Part shown: piece after piece, positions 9,816 to 17,246 of the stretch | Position numbering within the stretch: the first letter of the stretch is position 1 | Layout: every line of letters begins with the position of its first letter | Assembly: GCF_037890695.1 (NCBI RefSeq) | Contig: NZ_CP149571.1 | Span: forward strand, 327,501-391,500 | Direction: 5' to 3' | Length of the DNA stretch: 64,000 nt | Source: Aeromonas jandaei | GTDB taxonomy: Bacteria > Pseudomonadota > Gammaproteobacteria > Enterobacterales > Aeromonadaceae | Notes under the pieces: model-generated | Database searches by the model: none | Seen by the model: only the letters and a program-made list of their open reading frames with translations | Told to the model about the DNA's origin: nothing | Translations under genes and position numbers: made by a program

Positions 9816-9926
9816 CCCTGCCAGAGGAAACTGCCAACCTCATCGCCACTATGAACCTTGGCTCGCATGTCACCCATACACCGGCTGGGAGCAATCCTGA
9901 TGAACTATCTGGGTCTTATGTACTGA
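9774..9926 (+). repeat. Duplicated 3' end of the AEC permease gene
   Basis: Copy 1 (9774-9815) encodes LGATLMNYLGLMY-stop. Copy 2 (9885-9926) encodes LGAILMNYLGLMY-stop with several synonymous changes. Similarity continues past the stops (CCTGCCAGAGG and CCTTGCCGGAGG). Copy 2 has no gene body of its own, so it is the stump of an allele or paralogue. The 69 bases between show nothing else I recognise. Confidence 0.75.
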
Positions 9927-9989
9927 CGGCTTGACCTTGCCGGAGGCGACAGCTTTACCCTTGTGCCATATCAACCGAGGAGAGCATTT

Positions 9990-10184
9990 ATGACCATCGA
10001 ACTCACCGTCTCCGGCATGTCCTGTGGTGGCTGCGCCGCCAGCCTGCAAAAAGCCCTGCTGGCCCAGCCTGCAGTCACCACCGCAACCGTCGACTTTGCC
10101 AGCAGCAAGGCCGTCATCGAGAGCGAGCTGAGCAAGACCGAGCTGATCGCCCTGATCGAAGCCAAGGGTTTCTCTGCGAGTTAA
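9990..10184 (+). CDS. Heavy-metal-associated (copper chaperone-like) protein
   Basis: 64-residue single HMA domain with the metal-binding motif GMSCGGC at residues 9-15. Such proteins (CopZ type) carry Cu(I) or another soft metal to a P-type ATPase or regulator in the cytoplasm. Start at 9990 (MTIELTVSGMSCGGC) is preceded by GAGGAGA. No metal ATPase is next to it, so the partner must be elsewhere. The C-terminal IEAKGFSAS is a normal end for the fold. Confidence 0.9.
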   Translation: MTIELTVSGMSCGGCAASLQKALLAQPAVTTATVDFASSKAVIESELSKTELIALIEAKGFSAS

Positions 10185-10237
10185 ATTATCTCCATAGAGG
10201 TATAAAACAGGTTAAAAATCTGTACTCACCTGTCTTT

Positions 10238-10272
10238 TGGTGAGTTTTATCACAGATATTGATGGTTATCTG
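10238..10272 (+). promoter_or_regulatory. Candidate CRP and FNR sites upstream of ansB
   Basis: GGTGA-N6-TCACA (10239-10254) matches the CRP core in 9 of 10 positions. TTGATGGTTATCTG (10259-10272) matches the FNR box TTGATNNNNATCAA in 8 of 10. E. coli ansB is known to be co-activated by CRP and FNR, so the pair makes biological sense. They lie 43-77 bases before the ATG, which would put the FNR site close to the core promoter. Confidence 0.55.
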
Positions 10273-10314
10273 GGCAAACTGGCTGCAATTATTCCAACCA
10301 TAAGGATTTGCAGC

Positions 10315-11373
10315 ATGACCCTACCGATCCGCAAGACCCTGCTCGCCGCAGTCGTCGGCTTGACCCTCTCCCCCATGGCCATGGCGCTGCCCAACGTGCA
10401 CATCCTGGCGACCGGCGGCACCATCGCCGGGGCAGGCCAGTCCGCTACCCAGTCCAACTACGAGGCTGGCAAGGTGGCCATCGAAACCCTGATCGCCGCC
10501 GTGCCCGAGATGAAAAACGTGGCCGACGTGCAGGGTGAGCAGGTGGTGAAGATCGGCTCTCAGGACATGAACGACGAGGTGTGGCTCAAGCTGGCCAAGC
10601 GGGTCAACGAGCTGCTGGCCAAGGATGATGTGGATGGCATCGTCATCACCCACGGCACCGACACCATGGAAGAGACCGCCTACTTCCTCAATCTGACCGT
10701 CAAGAGCGACAAGCCGGTGGTGCTGGTCGGTGCCATGCGCCCCTCCACTGCCATGAGTGCCGACGGCCCGATGAACCTCTACAACGCAGTGGTGACCGCC
10801 TCTGACCCCGCCTCCAAGGGGCGTGGCGTCATGGTGGCGATGAACGACACCGTGCTCGATGCCCGCGACGTCACCAAGACCAACACCACCGGCGTGCAGA
10901 CCTTTGCTTCCCCCAACTTCGGCCCGCTCGGCTACATCCACAACGGCAAGATCGACTATCAGCGCAGCCCGGCCCGCCTGCACACCAGCAAGACTCCGTT
11001 TGACGTGAGCAAGCTCGACAAGCTGCCGCAGGTTGGCATCGTCTACAGCTACGCCAACGCCACCGATCTGCCGGCCAAGGCGATGGTGGATGCCAAGTTC
11101 GACGGCATCGTCAGCGCTGGGGTGGGCAACGGCAACCTCTACCACACCCTGTTCGACACCCTGGCCAAGGCGAGCAAGGACGGCATCCGGGTCGTGCGCT
11201 CCGCCCGCGTACCGACCGGCTCCACCACTCTGGATGCCGAGATTGATGACGCCAAGTACGGCTTCGTCGCCGCCGAGACCCTCAACCCGCAGAAGGCGCG
11301 GGTGCTGCTGATGCTCTCCCTGACCCAGACCAAGGATCCCAAGCAGATCCAGCGCTACTTCCAGCAGTTCTGA
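10315..11373 (+). CDS. ansB: Periplasmic type II L-asparaginase
   Basis: Hydrolyses asparagine (and often glutamine) to the acid and ammonia in the periplasm. 352 residues from the ATG at 10315, which follows AAGGA. A signal peptide is evident (MTLPIRKTLLAAVVGLTLSP, cut near MAMA-LP). Both catalytic Thr motifs are present: ILATGGTIAGAG near residue 29 and the HGTDTMEETAYF motif near residue 112. Upstream CRP/FNR-like sites suggest use under oxygen limitation without glucose. Ends before a strong terminator. Confidence 0.96.
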   Translation: MTLPIRKTLLAAVVGLTLSPMAMALPNVHILATGGTIAGAGQSATQSNYEAGKVAIETLIAAVPEMKNVADVQGEQVVKIGSQDMNDEVWLKLAKRVNELLAKDDVDGIVITHGTDTMEETAYFLNLTVKSDKPVVLVGAMRPSTAMSADGPMNLYNAVVTASDPASKGRGVMVAMNDTVLDARDVTKTNTTGVQTFASPNFGPLGYIHNGKIDYQRSPARLHTSKTPFDVSKLDKLPQVGIVYSYANATDLPAKAMVDAKFDGIVSAGVGNGNLYHTLFDTLAKASKDGIRVVRSARVPTGSTTLDAEIDDAKYGFVAAETLNPQKARVLLMLSLTQTKDPKQIQRYFQQF

Positions 11374-11397
11374 CAGGGGACTCTGCAATCATGCCAA

Positions 11398-11420
11398 GGG
11401 CGGGATCTCCCGCCCTTTTC
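11398..11420 (+). terminator. Terminator of ansB
   Basis: GGGCGGGA-TC-TCCCGCCC followed by TTTTC, 24 bases after the ansB stop. Confidence 0.88.
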
Positions 11421-11553
11421 TCCTCCCCGCGCGTCACTCCCTGCCCCTGCGAGATCAAATTAGCGAGCAGGATCACCCGCTTTCACAAGCACATCGCCGC
11501 CAAATTCATTACACTGCCAGCGATATTTTCTACTCAAGGAGTGCAGCTGCAGT

Positions 11554-12846
11554 ATGGAACTGTTGATCCTGTTGGGATTGATCTTGCTTAACGGCCTCTT
11601 CGCCATGTCGGAAATCGCCATCGTCACCGCCCGCAAGGCGCGCCTTGGCAAGCTGGCCAATGAAGGAAGCCGCTCGGCGGCCATCGCACTCAAACTCGGC
11701 GAAAACCCGACCCATTTTCTCTCTGCCGTCCAAATCGGCATTACCAGCATCGGTCTGCTCAACGGTATCTACGGCGAATCCCTGCTGGCGCAGCCCTTCT
11801 CCCTCTGGCTGCAGGAGTGGGGACTCTCCCCCAAGAGCAGCGGACTTATCGCCACCGTCATCGTGGTGGTGGGAGTAACCTACCTCTCCATCGTGGTCGG
11901 TGAACTAGTGCCCAAGCGGCTTGGCCAGCTCAGCGCCGAGCGCATCGCCTGTATGGTGGCGCGCCCCATGTTGTGGCTTGCCATCATGACCCGCCCCTTC
12001 GTCTGGCTGCTCTCGGCATCCACCAACACCACCTTGCGCCTGCTGCGGGTCAACCAGAATGGCAACGCCAACGTCACCGAGGAGGAGATCCATGCCATGC
12101 TGGTAGAGGGGTCGGAAGCCGGGGTGATCGAGGATCACGAACATACCATGCTGCGCAACGTGTTTCGTTTAGACGAGCGCAGCCTCTCCTCCCTGATGGT
12201 ACCGCGCAGCGATATCCGCTATCTGGATCTGGCGCTGCCGCTGGAGGCCAACCTGCAACGGCTGGTGGAGTATCGTCACAGCTTCTTCCCGGTCTGCGAC
12301 GGCAGCCTGTCGGATCTGGTCGGGGTCATCAACGTCAGCAAGGTGCTGCACGCCTACATCAAGGGGGAGCCCATCGATCTGGCGGCCCTGACTCAGGATT
12401 GCAGCCTGCTGCCCGAGACCCTCAACGGGGTCGAGCTGCTCAATCACTTCCGCACCCACAGCGAACAGATGGTGATGGTGGTGGACGAGTATGGCGAGCT
12501 GCAGGGGCTGGTCACCCAGCAGGATCTGCTGGAGGCGCTGGCCGGGGATTTCCAGCAGGAGGATGGCGAGGACAACTGGGCATTCCAGCGCGCTGACGGC
12601 AGCTGGCTGCTCGATGGCCTGATCCCGCTGCCCGAGTTGAAGGACTGTCTGGAGCTGGTTCGCCTGCCGGAAGAAGAAAAACATCACTATCACACCCTCG
12701 GAGGGCTTATCATGCTGCTCCTTGGTCGTGTTCCACACACCGGCGATCTGGTGACCCTGGAACAGTGGCAACTGGAAATTGTTGACATGGATGGTCTGCG
12801 CATCGACAAGGTGCTCGCCATGCCCTTGACCGATCAACCCAGCTAA
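11554..12846 (+). CDS. CNNM/CorC-family membrane protein (hemolysin-C type)
   Basis: 430 residues. An N-terminal DUF21 domain with about four membrane segments (LLILLGLILLNGLFAMSEIA at the start) is followed by two CBS domains (about residues 210-340) and a C-terminal CorC/HlyC domain. Related proteins move or control Mg2+, Co2+ or polyamines; the old hemolysin name is misleading. AAGGAG lies about 15 bases before the ATG, which is rather distant. It is followed 18 bases later by a DedA gene, so the two are probably co-transcribed. Confidence 0.88.
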   Translation: MELLILLGLILLNGLFAMSEIAIVTARKARLGKLANEGSRSAAIALKLGENPTHFLSAVQIGITSIGLLNGIYGESLLAQPFSLWLQEWGLSPKSSGLIATVIVVVGVTYLSIVVGELVPKRLGQLSAERIACMVARPMLWLAIMTRPFVWLLSASTNTTLRLLRVNQNGNANVTEEEIHAMLVEGSEAGVIEDHEHTMLRNVFRLDERSLSSLMVPRSDIRYLDLALPLEANLQRLVEYRHSFFPVCDGSLSDLVGVINVSKVLHAYIKGEPIDLAALTQDCSLLPETLNGVELLNHFRTHSEQMVMVVDEYGELQGLVTQQDLLEALAGDFQQEDGEDNWAFQRADGSWLLDGLIPLPELKDCLELVRLPEEEKHHYHTLGGLIMLLLGRVPHTGDLVTLEQWQLEIVDMDGLRIDKVLAMPLTDQPS

Positions 12847-12864
12847 CCTGCGGAGTTTGCAAGT

Positions 12865-13530
12865 ATGGAGCGGTTTTACCAACTGGCTCACGCCTTTATG
12901 CATCAGGATCTGGTGACCCTGTCCGATCCCAAGATGGCCTTCATGGTTTGCGCCGTCTTACTGACCTTTCTGGTATTGGAAAATGGCTTTATCCCCACCG
13001 CTTTCCTGCCCGGCGACAGCCTGTTGATCCTGACCGGCGTCCTCATCTATCAGGACGTGCTCTCCTTCGGGGTGATCCCGCTGCTGATCATGGCCACCTT
13101 CGTCGGCACCTGGCTCGGCTACATGCAGGGGCGCTTCCTCGGCCATACCCAGCTCTACCACCGGCTGCTCTCCCATGTGGAAGAGAAGCACCAGCAAAAG
13201 GTTTACTACCTGCTGGACAAATACGGGATCATCACCCTGATCACCGCCCGCTACATCGCCTTTGTCCGCACCGCCTACCCCTACATCGTCGGCGCCACCG
13301 AACTGCCGCAGGGGCGCTTTCTCATCGTCAATCTGATCAGCTCCATCATGTGGATCTGCCCGTTGGTGGGCTTCGGCTACTACCTGAGCCACACCAAACT
13401 GGCGGCCGAATATCAGTCCCAGTTCCTCAGCATCATCATCTACCTGCCGGTGGTGCTGCTGGTCGGTGGCGTCATCGCCCTCATCTGGCGCTGGATCAGC
13501 AAGCGCAAGGCCACACGGACCCAGAACTGA
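12865..13530 (+). CDS. DedA-family inner-membrane protein
   Basis: 221 residues with five or six membrane segments. The family motifs are visible: ENGFIPTAFLPGDSLLILTG near residue 34, and the basic ARYIAFVRTAYPYIVG region near residue 128. DedA proteins are linked to lipid-carrier (undecaprenyl phosphate or phospholipid) flipping and to proton-motive-force homeostasis. The exact paralogue cannot be assigned from the sequence alone. It ends before a clear terminator. Confidence 0.9.
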   Translation: MERFYQLAHAFMHQDLVTLSDPKMAFMVCAVLLTFLVLENGFIPTAFLPGDSLLILTGVLIYQDVLSFGVIPLLIMATFVGTWLGYMQGRFLGHTQLYHRLLSHVEEKHQQKVYYLLDKYGIITLITARYIAFVRTAYPYIVGATELPQGRFLIVNLISSIMWICPLVGFGYYLSHTKLAAEYQSQFLSIIIYLPVVLLVGGVIALIWRWISKRKATRTQN

Positions 13531-13556
13531 CGCCGGCTGACCATGCCTGCACGAAG

Positions 13557-13581
13557 AGCCCTCTCATGGAGGGCTTTTTTG
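13557..13581 (+). terminator. Terminator after the dedA-family gene
   Basis: AGCCCTC / GAGGGCT stem with a five-base loop and TTTTTT. Confidence 0.88.
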
Positions 13582-13689
13582 ATCCCGCTTTTGCGCAAAG
13601 CGCAGAAATAGTCTCGATCGCCCCTTGTAAAGCCCGGTCAAAAATGAGTGAATCTAGCGCCTTTTTTCGATGGGAATGGAGTCGGTAGT

Positions 13690-14517
13690 ATGCGGTGTCG
13701 GATTCGCGCAGTTGCGCTGGTTGTCGGCTTGATGGGAATGCTGGGATTGCCTGCGGCGAGTGCCGCCCCCAGCCCTGCCAAGCTGGATGTACGCTCGGAA
13801 AGCGCACTGGTGGTAGACGTCAACTCGGGCAAGACCCTTTATCAGAAGAATGCCAACAAGGCCCGCCCCATCGCCTCCCTCACCAAGCTGATGACGGCGC
13901 TGGTGGTGCTGGAAGCCCGGCAGAATCTGGATCAGATCATCACGGTCGACAAGGATGACATCGACCGGGTCAAGCACACCCATTCACGCATTCGCATGGG
14001 CACCAAGGTGACCCGCCGCGATGCCCTGCATCTGGCGCTGATGTCCTCCGAGAACCGGATGGCCTCTGCCCTCGGCCGCCACTACCCGGGCGGCCGCAGC
14101 GCCTTCGTGCGCGCCATGAACAACAAGGCGCGTCAGCTGGGCATGCGCAATACCCACTTCTACGACTCCACCGGCCTCTCGACCCGCAACGTCGCGACCG
14201 CGCAGGATCTGGCCAAGCTGGTGGCTGCTGCCTATCGCCAGCCGCTGATCCGCCAGTTCACTCAGGACGAGAACCGCGAGATGCGTTTCACCACCCCGGC
14301 CTACAGCCTGATGTTCAACAACACCAACCCGCTGGTGAAAAACCCGGATTGGGATGTGCGCCTCTCCAAGACCGGCTTTACCGATGAAGCGGGCCGCTGC
14401 CTGGTGATGCGGGCCAAGCCGGACAACCGCGAGCTGGCCATCGTGCTGCTCAACTCGGTGGGCAAACGCACCCCGGTCGGCGATGCCAACCGCATTCGCA
14501 AATGGCTGAAAAGCTGA
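13690..14517 (+). CDS. pbpG: D-alanyl-D-alanine endopeptidase PbpG (PBP7-like)
   Basis: Periplasmic serine endopeptidase that cuts D-Ala-mDAP cross-links in peptidoglycan. 275 residues from the ATG at 13690 with a signal peptide ending AASA-AP. All three active-site motifs are present: SLTK (near residue 64), SEN (near 122) and KTG (near 228). It has no large C-terminal domain, as expected for PBP7 rather than PBP5. A longer frame starting upstream lacks any family similarity. Confidence 0.94.
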   Translation: MRCRIRAVALVVGLMGMLGLPAASAAPSPAKLDVRSESALVVDVNSGKTLYQKNANKARPIASLTKLMTALVVLEARQNLDQIITVDKDDIDRVKHTHSRIRMGTKVTRRDALHLALMSSENRMASALGRHYPGGRSAFVRAMNNKARQLGMRNTHFYDSTGLSTRNVATAQDLAKLVAAAYRQPLIRQFTQDENREMRFTTPAYSLMFNNTNPLVKNPDWDVRLSKTGFTDEAGRCLVMRAKPDNRELAIVLLNSVGKRTPVGDANRIRKWLKS

Positions 14518-14535
14518 GTGAATCACTCCTACTGA

Positions 14536-14562
14536 AAAAGGATGCTGCGGCATCCTTTTTTA
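14536..14562 (+). terminator. Terminator of pbpG
   Basis: AAAAGGATG-CTGCGG-CATCCTTTTT, about 19 bases after the stop. Confidence 0.88.
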
Positions 14563-14798
14563 TTGCCGCCAAACCGCGCAGGAGCGCGTTAAAGGCATTT
14601 GGCGGTAGTGACCAGGTATCCACGCGAGCAAGATAAACCACTGCAAACAGCGAGGTTTTGACGCTGTAGGTTAATGAGGGGCAACGGGCAGGAAGAAGAG
14701 GGAATACGGGTATTGCGGCAAGCTGGGAAGAGACCGTTGCAGCACCATTAGCGGGAACAAGCGAGATGGATAAACGGTGCAAAACGCCCATAAAAAAA
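14563..14798. other. Intergenic stretch without a recognised gene
   Basis: A minus-strand reading frame covers part of this stretch, but it begins just after the tRNA terminator, has no ribosome binding site and runs into pbpG. I see no gene here. Confidence 0.5.
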
Positions 14799-14822
14799 CA
14801 GCCCCGACCGAAGTCGAGGCTG
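14799..14822 (-). terminator. Terminator of the tRNA-Ser/tRNA-Arg cluster
   Basis: Stem CAGCC-CGAC / GTCG-GGCTG with one mismatch and a CGAA-type loop. On the minus strand it is followed by TTTTTTT. It lies seven bases beyond the last tRNA-Arg. Confidence 0.88.
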
Positions 14823-14828
14823 TCTGTA

Positions 14829-14905
14829 TGGTGCGCCCGAGAGGATTCGAACCTCTGACCACCTGGTTCGTAGCCAGGTACTCTATCCAGCTGAGCTACG
14901 GGCGC
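14829..14905 (-). tRNA. tRNA-Arg (ACG), copy 1 of 5
   Basis: 77 bases including an encoded CCA. The anticodon loop CTACGAA gives ACG, which is edited to ICG and reads CGU/CGC/CGA. It is identical to the other four copies and is the last in transcription order. Same gene order as E. coli serV-argVYZQ near csrA. Confidence 0.97.
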
Positions 14906-14932
14906 TCACAACTTGTAGCACTGCTTGAGATA

Positions 14933-15009
14933 TGGTGCGCCCGAGAGGATTCGAACCTCTGACCACCTGGTTCGTAGCCAGGTACTCTATCCAGCTGAGC
15001 TACGGGCGC
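14933..15009 (-). tRNA. tRNA-Arg (ACG), copy 2 of 5
   Basis: 77 bases with CCA. The 27-base spacers on either side of this copy are similar to each other, which points to tandem duplication of tRNA plus spacer. Confidence 0.97.
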
Positions 15010-15036
15010 TCATAAATTGTTGCACTGCTTGAAACA

Positions 15037-15113
15037 TGGTGCGCCCGAGAGGATTCGAACCTCTGACCACCTGGTTCGTAGCCAGGTACTCTATCCAGCT
15101 GAGCTACGGGCGC
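15037..15113 (-). tRNA. tRNA-Arg (ACG), copy 3 of 5
   Basis: 77 bases with CCA, identical to its neighbours; the spacer to copy 4 is 26 bases and AT-rich. Confidence 0.97.
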
Positions 15114-15139
15114 TCATAAATCATTGTATTTGTTTGAAA

Positions 15140-15216
15140 TGGTGCGCCCGAGAGGATTCGAACCTCTGACCACCTGGTTCGTAGCCAGGTACTCTATCCA
15201 GCTGAGCTACGGGCGC
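15140..15216 (-). tRNA. tRNA-Arg (ACG), copy 4 of 5
   Basis: 77 bases with CCA. In transcription order it comes straight after the internal terminator-like hairpin (15233-15263), only about 16 bases from it, so there is hardly room for a separate promoter. Confidence 0.97.
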
Positions 15217-15232
15217 CCTGTTTTCAAACGAT

Positions 15233-15263
15233 AAAAAAAGCTTACTCAACAGTAAGCCTTTTT
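15233..15263. terminator. Terminator-like hairpin inside the tRNA cluster
   Basis: Perfect stem GCTTACT-CAAC-AGTAAGC flanked by AAAAAAA on the left and CTTTTT on the right, so a T-run follows it on both strands. It separates tRNA-Ser plus one tRNA-Arg from the remaining four tRNA-Arg genes. Confidence 0.75.
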
Positions 15264-15311
15264 CAGTGCTGACTTGCTGATGGTCAACACATGACTCCAA
15301 AGAGTCGAATA

Positions 15312-15388
15312 TGGTGCGCCCGAGAGGATTCGAACCTCTGACCACCTGGTTCGTAGCCAGGTACTCTATCCAGCTGAGCTACGGGCGC
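15312..15388 (-). tRNA. tRNA-Arg (ACG), copy 5 of 5
   Basis: 77 bases with CCA. It is the first tRNA-Arg in transcription order, four bases downstream of tRNA-Ser. Confidence 0.97.
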
Positions 15389-15392
15389 AAAA

Positions 15393-15485
15393 TGGCGGAG
15401 AAGGGGGGATTCGAACCCCCGATGCGGGTATAAGCCGCATACTCCCTTAGCAGGGGAGCGCCTTCAGCCTCTCGGCCACCTCTCC
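15393..15485 (-). tRNA. serV: tRNA-Ser (GCT)
   Basis: 93 bases with CCA and a long variable arm, as expected for a class II tRNA. The anticodon loop CTGCTAA gives GCT, reading AGC/AGU. It is the promoter-proximal gene of the cluster, as in E. coli serV. Confidence 0.96.
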
Positions 15486-15498
15486 GTTTGCGGGGCTG

Positions 15499-15526
15499 AT
15501 AATACTTCACAGGGATTTTTAGTCAA
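15499..15526 (-). promoter_or_regulatory. Promoter of the tRNA-Ser/tRNA-Arg cluster
   Basis: On the minus strand TTGACT (15521-15526), 16 bases, then TATTAT (15499-15504), followed by a GC-rich discriminator (CAGCCCCG) of the kind seen at stringently controlled stable-RNA promoters. Confidence 0.7.
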
Positions 15527-15656
15527 ACACTTTTTTGGAGAAAAAAGCGTGTTCGCTCAGCATTTGGCCAAAGCGTGGAATATTCAAACAATATCGACAC
15601 TTATCCCGCTCTTTTGCACCTTGCAGTGCGGTTTTGCCTGGCCTTAAAAAACAAAA

Positions 15657-15678
15657 GGCGACACATGAGGTGTCGCCT
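15657..15678 (-). terminator. Terminator of csrA
   Basis: Stem GGCGACAC / GTGTCGCC; on the minus strand it is followed by TTTTGTTTTTT. It begins 22 bases after the csrA stop. Confidence 0.88.
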
Positions 15679-15699
15679 TGTCACAGCCATTAAAGCCGC

Positions 15700-15888
15700 T
15701 TAGAAGCCGGATTGACCCGGTACTTTCTCAGCCTGGATGCGCTGGTAGATCTCTTCGCGGTGTACGGAGACCTCTTTCGGCGCGTTAACACCGATACGGA
15801 CCTGGTTACCTTTAACGCCCAGTACGGTGACAGTCACTTCATCACCAATCATCAGGGTTTCCCCTACACGACGAGTCAAAATAAGCAT
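15700..15888 (-). CDS. csrA: Carbon storage regulator CsrA
   Basis: 62-residue RNA-binding dimer that blocks or protects mRNAs at GGA motifs in 5' leaders. The N-terminus [20 protein letters not shown] and the middle [20 protein letters not shown] are those of CsrA/RsmA. A ribosome binding site (CAGGAG) precedes the ATG. It sits between lysC and the tRNA-Ser/Arg cluster, the conserved gammaproteobacterial position. Confidence 0.98.
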   Translation of the reverse strand: MLILTRRVGETLMIGDEVTVTVLGVKGNQVRIGVNAPKEVSVHREEIYQRIQAEKVPGQSGF

Positions 15889-15991
15889 TCGCTTGCTCCT
15901 GTATCCTGTTTTGTTTTTATATCGATATGCGACATTATCTTACAAAGATACCGATATGGTAAATGGTTGAAACTAAATCAATCAGCGATTG

Positions 15992-17230
15992 TTAGCCCAA
16001 AGGCTGCTCTTGGGGCGCTTGATCCAATCCAAAAGCGGCGTGCAGGGCCCGCACCGCCAGCTCCAGATACTTCTCGTCAATCACCACCGAGATTTTGATT
16101 TCAGAGGTAGAAATCAACTGCATGTTGATCCCCTCCTCGCCCAATACCTTGAACATGGTGCGCGCAACACCGGGATGGTTCCACATGCCGACACCGACAA
16201 TGGAGACCTTGGCAATCTCGCCATTCCCCTGCACGCAGGAGGCTCCCAGCTCAGTGGCGGTCTCCTCCAGCAGCGCACGGGCACGGCGGTAGTCGTCACG
16301 ATTCACCGTGAAGGTGAAGTCGGCGGTGCCATCTCCCAGGGTATTTTGCACAATCATGTCGACATCAATGTTGGCGTCGCTGATCGGGTTCAGGATCTGC
16401 GCAGCCACGGTCGGTCTGTCCGGCACACCCAGAATGGTCAGGCTGGCCTCGTTGCGGTTAAAAGCGATCCCGGATACCAGGGGAGCTTCCATCCTCTCAC
16501 CTCCATATGTGATTAAGGTTCCCTCTCCGTCGACAAAGCTCGACAACACCCGCAGCGGGACGCGGTACTTGCCCGCAAACTCCACCGAGCGGATCTGCAG
16601 CACCTTGGCGCCGAGACTGGCCATCTCCAGCATCTCCTCGAAGGTGATGGTGTCGAGACGACGAGCCTTGGGCTCGATGCGCGGATCCGTGGTGTATACC
16701 CCATCCACATCGGTAAAGATCTGGCACTCATCGGCCTTGATGGCCGCCGCCACGGCAACCGCCGTGGTATCCGAACCGCCGCGGCCCAGCGTCGTGATGG
16801 CGTTATGCTCGTCACGGCCCTGGAAACCGGCGATCACCACCACCTTGCCCGCAGCCAGTTCGGCATGAACCAGCTCGGTGTCGATGTGGGTGATGCGCGC
16901 CTTGCCATAGGCGGAATCGGTATGAATCCGTACCTGATCGCCAGTCATCGAGACCGCCGGGCAACCGCGTTTGTTCAACGCGATGGCCAGCAGCGCTATG
17001 GTGACCTGCTCACCGGTGGAGACCAGTACATCCATCTCGCGCCGGTTGGCATCAGGATCCAGTTGCTGGGCCATGCCCAGCAACCGGTTGGTTTCGCCCG
17101 ACATGGCGGAGACAACCACCACCACGTCGTGTCCCTGGGCGCGGGTCTGCTCGACCCGCTCAGCTACCGCCTCGATCCGCTCCAGTGTGCCGACCGAGGT
17201 GCCGCCGTACTTCTGTACATAGAGTGCCAC
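15992..17230 (-). CDS. lysC: Aspartate kinase (LysC type, ACT-regulated)
   Basis: Phosphorylates aspartate, the first step to lysine, threonine, methionine and diaminopimelate. 412 residues. The kinase motif [10 protein letters not shown] is at the start, GGSDTTAVA near residue 150, and two ACT domains lie after about residue 265, which normally bind the amino-acid inhibitor. It is a monofunctional enzyme without homoserine dehydrogenase. It starts 16 bases after the alaS stop, so the two are co-transcribed; there is no lysine riboswitch ahead of it. Confidence 0.95.
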   Translation of the reverse strand: MALYVQKYGGTSVGTLERIEAVAERVEQTRAQGHDVVVVVSAMSGETNRLLGMAQQLDPDANRREMDVLVSTGEQVTIALLAIALNKRGCPAVSMTGDQVRIHTDSAYGKARITHIDTELVHAELAAGKVVVIAGFQGRDEHNAITTLGRGGSDTTAVAVAAAIKADECQIFTDVDGVYTTDPRIEPKARRLDTITFEEMLEMASLGAKVLQIRSVEFAGKYRVPLRVLSSFVDGEGTLITYGGERMEAPLVSGIAFNRNEASLTILGVPDRPTVAAQILNPISDANIDVDMIVQNTLGDGTADFTFTVNRDDYRRARALLEETATELGASCVQGNGEIAKVSIVGVGMWNHPGVARTMFKVLGEEGINMQLISTSEIKISVVIDEKYLELAVRALHAAFGLDQAPQEQPLG

Positions 17231-17246
17231 AGATCACCTCGCCCGA

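Noticed and set aside
15121..15345. Small proteins over the tRNA genes (for example one ending in PGGQRFESSRAHH)
   Set aside because: These are translations of tRNA sequence, a well-known annotation artefact.
14829..15388. Five regular repeats with short spacers, CRISPR-like at first sight
   Set aside because: The repeats are 77-base tRNA-Arg genes with cloverleaf features, and the spacers resemble each other.
15889..15991. Lysine riboswitch or attenuator for lysC
   Set aside because: lysC starts 16 bases after alaS at 17230; the gap at its other end is only the csrA promoter region.
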